Below are positions 7,643 to 10,061 of a DNA stretch of 10,061 bases, in pieces (positions within the stretch are counted from its first letter, which is position 1; every line of letters starts with the position of its first letter). The translations under genes were made by a program, and so were the position numbers. The stretch is taken from the NCBI GenBank assembly GCA_015852425.1, contig JAAAIG010000989.1, positions 3,073 to 13,133 on the forward strand, in the 5' to 3' direction. This DNA is from Gryganskiella cystojenkinii. Its lineage: Eukaryota; Mortierellomycota; Mortierellomycetes; Mortierellales; Mortierellaceae. The notes beneath the pieces were generated by a model. That model was not told where the DNA came from. It did not search any database and saw only the letters and a program-made list of their open reading frames with translations.

Positions 7643-9908
7643 ATGACAGACAATTCGTACCTTGTCGGGACCACGGTCTTTGCCAAACTAAAGGGATACC
7701 CCTGGTGGCCTGCACGCGTAAGAAGCATCAAGGACCAGTAACATTGTCTGCATCAGCCTGGGACTCGGCCTCAATCAGCCAGGGAAGGCAGTAAATCTGG
7801 CAGAGCGGAATCATTAACTCTGAGAATCGGATTCTTTCTCGCTCTCTCCTTCTCTTTCTCACGTCTTCTCTAGATTGAACACGACAACGATCTCCCCGAA
7901 AACGTGAAGAGCAAAAAGCCAAAACAGCGCCCAGTTTGGCCTGTCTTCTTTTATGGATCGTACGACTAGTAAGTCTATGATAGCGCCGAGGACATGGATA
8001 GTCAATGGATTAAGTAAATGGCGTCGGAATTATCGTACTTAGGCACAGGACTATGGGGTTCCCATGGCGTCACAAAGCAAAGCAAGGCGGGACATGGAAA
8101 TGGCTGGCCATTCTTCATTCTTCGTGTTGCCATCGAATTCGATCAAACAACAATCGTGGATGGATGGCAGGCAGGCACTCACTCAACAAAAAATTACGGG
8201 CAGAATCAGATGTGTCGCAGGAGCTCATGTAACCGGGAAGCATAAGCAAAGCGCAGCGGACACACATTTCCTCTCCTCGACATAAGACCACCTGGCTCTT
8301 TGTGCGACGACTAGCACCAATTCAGGATCACGAGGTGTTCAGCGTGTGTCCTCAAATTGACGACTGATTGGTATGGATAGCTCTGGAAAAAACAGTGCTG
8401 TTAAATGATCTATACCTGACAGACTTCAATCTTTCACCACTTTAGCGGCTGGTTCGGTCCAACGGAACTCAAGCCTTTTGATTCAGTTGCGGCCGAGAAA
8501 GCAAAGAATGCACTCAAGAAAGGCAATGCACTGAAGGAGGCCATTGGTGAAGCTCTTAATCCCAGCCTTATGATGGATAGATCAGTCGTCACTACTCCAG
8601 ACGAGTATGGCGAGACTGACGACCTAGACAACGCAGACAACGATGACGCGCCTAAACCAGCCAAAAAGAGGACGGCTACCGGATCATCCACAAAAACGAA
8701 GAAAACGACATCAAAGTCAACGGCCAGTAATGAACAAGAGAGTTTATCAGAAGGCGAGAGTTCTCCTACTCGTAAGAAGAGGCGGGCGAGTACAAGCGAA
8801 GACCAGTCGATGAAGCAAAGCCCCGTGAAGAGAAGCACCATCCCTAAAACAGGGGCAAAGGATTCAGTCCATAAGAAACGAGCTGTTGGTCGACCAGACT
8901 CAGATTCAAGAAGTGTGGACAGCGAACTCGAACTAGTAGGTATTGGAAACGGCCACGCTCGCAAGCCCGAAGAGGAAGGCGGAGATATGGGCGATCTTGC
9001 AAGGGCAAAAAGGAAAATGCATAGTAAGTAGAGTCGCTCATGAGTTAGCAACCATGCGTGGTGGTCTTATTTGAATTCATCCTAATTAACTCCATCATTG
9101 TGCGCTCTCTCTCACTTTATGTCTCTTTCTCTCTCCAGCTGGTCAGCCCAACGAACGTCTACTTAAACTTCGTCATAAACTGCAAAAGCTGCTCTTGGCA
9201 GAGGGATTATCTGACGATGTTCTAGTTCAGGTAAGCAAGCGACATCGTTCCCTACTGCGAAGCTATTAAACGTGGCGCTGACATATAATCCTCTTGTAAA
9301 TTAGAATCTTGGTCGTGCCGATCCAGTCATGTCCGAAGTCGAGTCTTTTGAAATCGACCTACAGCTTTTGAGGGTCAGTCCAACCACCTTTTTTATTGAC
9401 CCATGTGGGTATTTTCAAGTCAATGTAATGCGTCATTTACTAACGTGCCTCATCACTCTGCATAACCGAATAGGATACCAAGATTGGGCGCTTAATGAAG
9501 AAGATCTCTGGCATGCAGTTCAGTCGAGACCAATATCATATTGTTGATCGATCGAACAAGTTGCTACAGCAGTACAAGACTATGATGGAGAAAGCACAAG
9601 AGAGCGGCGGGACTGCAAGCCCGGGCGAAAGTGTGGTGGCAGGTAGTCGTTCTACGACTTCGCACCATCGAAATACGCCACTATCAGTCAGCTTAAGTCA
9701 AGCACATAGCAAAAGTTTAGTTACACCTCCTTATACAGGCGGTCCAGCCCCTGCCGCTGTAGTAGCAGCAGTTGCGGCTATTGTAGAACAGAGTGCCAAT
9801 GAGGATGCAGTTGCCGCAAGCTCAGATGGTACTACAAGCGACTCATCACCACAAGTAGCGACCGGACAACTGGAAAAGCAGGAAGGACACACTGAGAGCA
9901 CAGCGTAG
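7643..9908 (+). CDS. PWWP-domain chromatin protein with C-terminal TFIIS-N/LEDGF-IBD-like domain
   Basis: Exons are 7643-7717, 7874-7968, 8446-9023, 9139-9230, 9305-9373 and 9474-9908, giving 447 residues. The PWWP domain spans about 6-98: VFAKLKGYPWWPAR (12-25) carries the signature (PWWP, 20-23), PVFFYGSYDYGW (48-59) forms the next strands, and a helical segment follows. By comparison with LEDGF, W22 and F51 are the expected aromatic-cage residues that hold methylated H3K36. Residues 99-249 are disordered, with basic clusters (RKKRR at 166-170, KKRAVGRP at 200-207) suggesting nuclear import and DNA contact. Residues 254-343 look all-helical: ERLLKLRHKLQKLLLAEG (255-272), a central helix (288-303), then DTKIGRLMKKI (304-314), the 'T-x-IG..v..l' pattern of TFIIS N-terminal domains. 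The tail (344-447) is Ser/Thr/Ala-rich. Human LEDGF and HDGF2 share this order. The start at 7643 is the first ATG after 7508. The function proposed, linking H3K36-methylated chromatin to partner proteins, is inference. The PWWP call is firm; the TND call is moderate. Confidence 0.87.
7718..7873 (+). other. Intron 1 of the PWWP gene
   Basis: The intron is 156 nt, GTAAGA to CTCTAG, with a long C/T-rich tract before the acceptor, phase 0. It joins YPWWPAR to IEHDND. An in-frame TAA at 7739-7741 blocks read-through. Confidence 0.9.
7969..8445 (+). other. Long intron 2 of the PWWP gene
   Basis: The intron is 477 nt, GTAAGT to TTTAG, phase 2. It rebuilds Tyr57 in SYDYGWFGP, which fixes both ends. 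It is more than twice the length of any other intron here. It has an open frame at 8018-8245 with no recognisable domain, and short doubled tetranucleotides at about 8158-8182. I see no snoRNA boxes in a credible arrangement and no transposon ends. Confidence 0.88.
9024..9138 (+). other. Intron 3 of the PWWP gene
   Basis: The intron is 115 nt, GTAAGT to TCCAG, with a CT-repeat tract before the acceptor, phase 1. It rebuilds Thr250 at the edge of the helical domain. Read-through stops at 9029-9031. Confidence 0.88.
9231..9304 (+). other. Intron 4 of the PWWP gene
   Basis: The intron is 74 nt, GTAAGC to ATTAG, phase 0. It joins DDVLVQ to NLGRADP within the helical domain. Confidence 0.85.
9374..9473 (+). 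other. Intron 5 of the PWWP gene
   Basis: The intron is 100 nt with a slightly unusual donor GTCAGT and acceptor AATAG, phase 0. A perfect TACTAAC branch site at 9438-9444 supports it. It joins IDLQLLR to DTKIGRLMKK. The intron has no in-frame stop, but its length is not a multiple of three, so retention shifts the frame. Confidence 0.87.
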
Positions 9909-10061
9909 GGCCATTAGATTTGCAAGGGATGAACCTGTTGCATCTGTCCTTATTCTGTAGCAATAAACAGAACTGAGGCTACAGCAACTCGTGCATCAGA
10001 CAGAGTGTGTAATAGGCACAGAGGAGTGATACAAGAGTGGAGACAAGGGACAAGGACAAGG
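9909..10061 (+). other. 3' UTR and downstream sequence of the PWWP gene
   Basis: Apart from the poly(A) signal, this 153-nt end of the window shows only A/G-rich sequence. No start of a further gene is recognisable. Confidence 0.5.
9962..9967 (+). terminator. Poly(A) signal of the PWWP gene
   Basis: AATAAA lies 54 nt after the stop codon. TGTGT-containing sequence at about 10004-10009 could be the downstream element. Confidence 0.6.

Noticed and set aside
8018..8245. 75-codon open frame inside the long intron
   Set aside because: It has no similarity I recognise and no splice signals making it a frame-compatible exon. The flanking exons join perfectly without it.
7969..8445. Box C/D snoRNA in the long intron
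   Set aside because: A degenerate C-box-like TATGATA near the start and CTGA motifs near 8363 and 8417 are too far apart (nearly 400 nt) and lack a closing stem that I can see.
8892..8915. AT-hook in the PWWP protein (KKRAVGRP)
   Set aside because: A canonical AT-hook core is RGRP with basic flanks. Here Val precedes GRP and only one copy is present, so I describe it only as a basic cluster.
8434..9051. 205-codon minus-strand frame rich in Leu, Ser and Phe, looking membrane-like
   Set aside because: It is the antisense of the Lys/Glu/Asp/Ser-rich disordered part of the PWWP protein. Its hydrophobicity follows from complementing charged codons.

Overview
The window looks like nuclear DNA of a fungus. 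Three protein genes lie head to tail on the + strand. They are split by short GT-AG introns (12 in all, 11 of them 74-201 nt), separated by T-rich and C/T-rich spacers, and most likely end at AATAAA signals. Intron density, pyrimidine-rich leaders and protein types fit an early-diverging fungus such as the Mortierellomycotina. That placement is an inference from style and recalled homologues, not from a search.

Layout: (1) 1-302, a leader and spacer with no ATG before position 303. (2) 303-4372, four exons encoding a 1218-residue large subunit of arginine-specific carbamoyl-phosphate synthase with a mitochondrial-type presequence. (3) 4373-5242, a long, very T-rich 3' UTR and spacer with a poly(A) signal, an 11-bp tandem repeat and a 40-codon upstream ORF. 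(4) 5243-7468, five exons encoding a 620-residue CHY / CTCHY / RING-H2 / zinc-ribbon protein, a Pirh2 (RCHY1)-type E3 ubiquitin ligase. (5) 7469-7642, a 174-nt spacer. (6) 7643-9908, six exons encoding a 447-residue protein with an N-terminal PWWP domain and a C-terminal helical region resembling a TFIIS N-terminal domain (TND), the fold of the LEDGF/HDGF2 integrase-binding domain. (7) 9909-10061, its 3' UTR.

All exon joins were worked out by hand from reading frame, splice signals and conserved protein motifs. The three genes have no evident common pathway: one is arginine biosynthesis, one protein ubiquitination, one chromatin reading. This looks like ordinary gene-dense fungal DNA. No mobile element, RNA gene, CRISPR array or foreign cluster was seen. 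The most interesting item is the LEDGF-like PWWP + TND arrangement in a fungal protein, followed by the upstream ORF before the E3 gene and the unusually long intron inside the PWWP domain.
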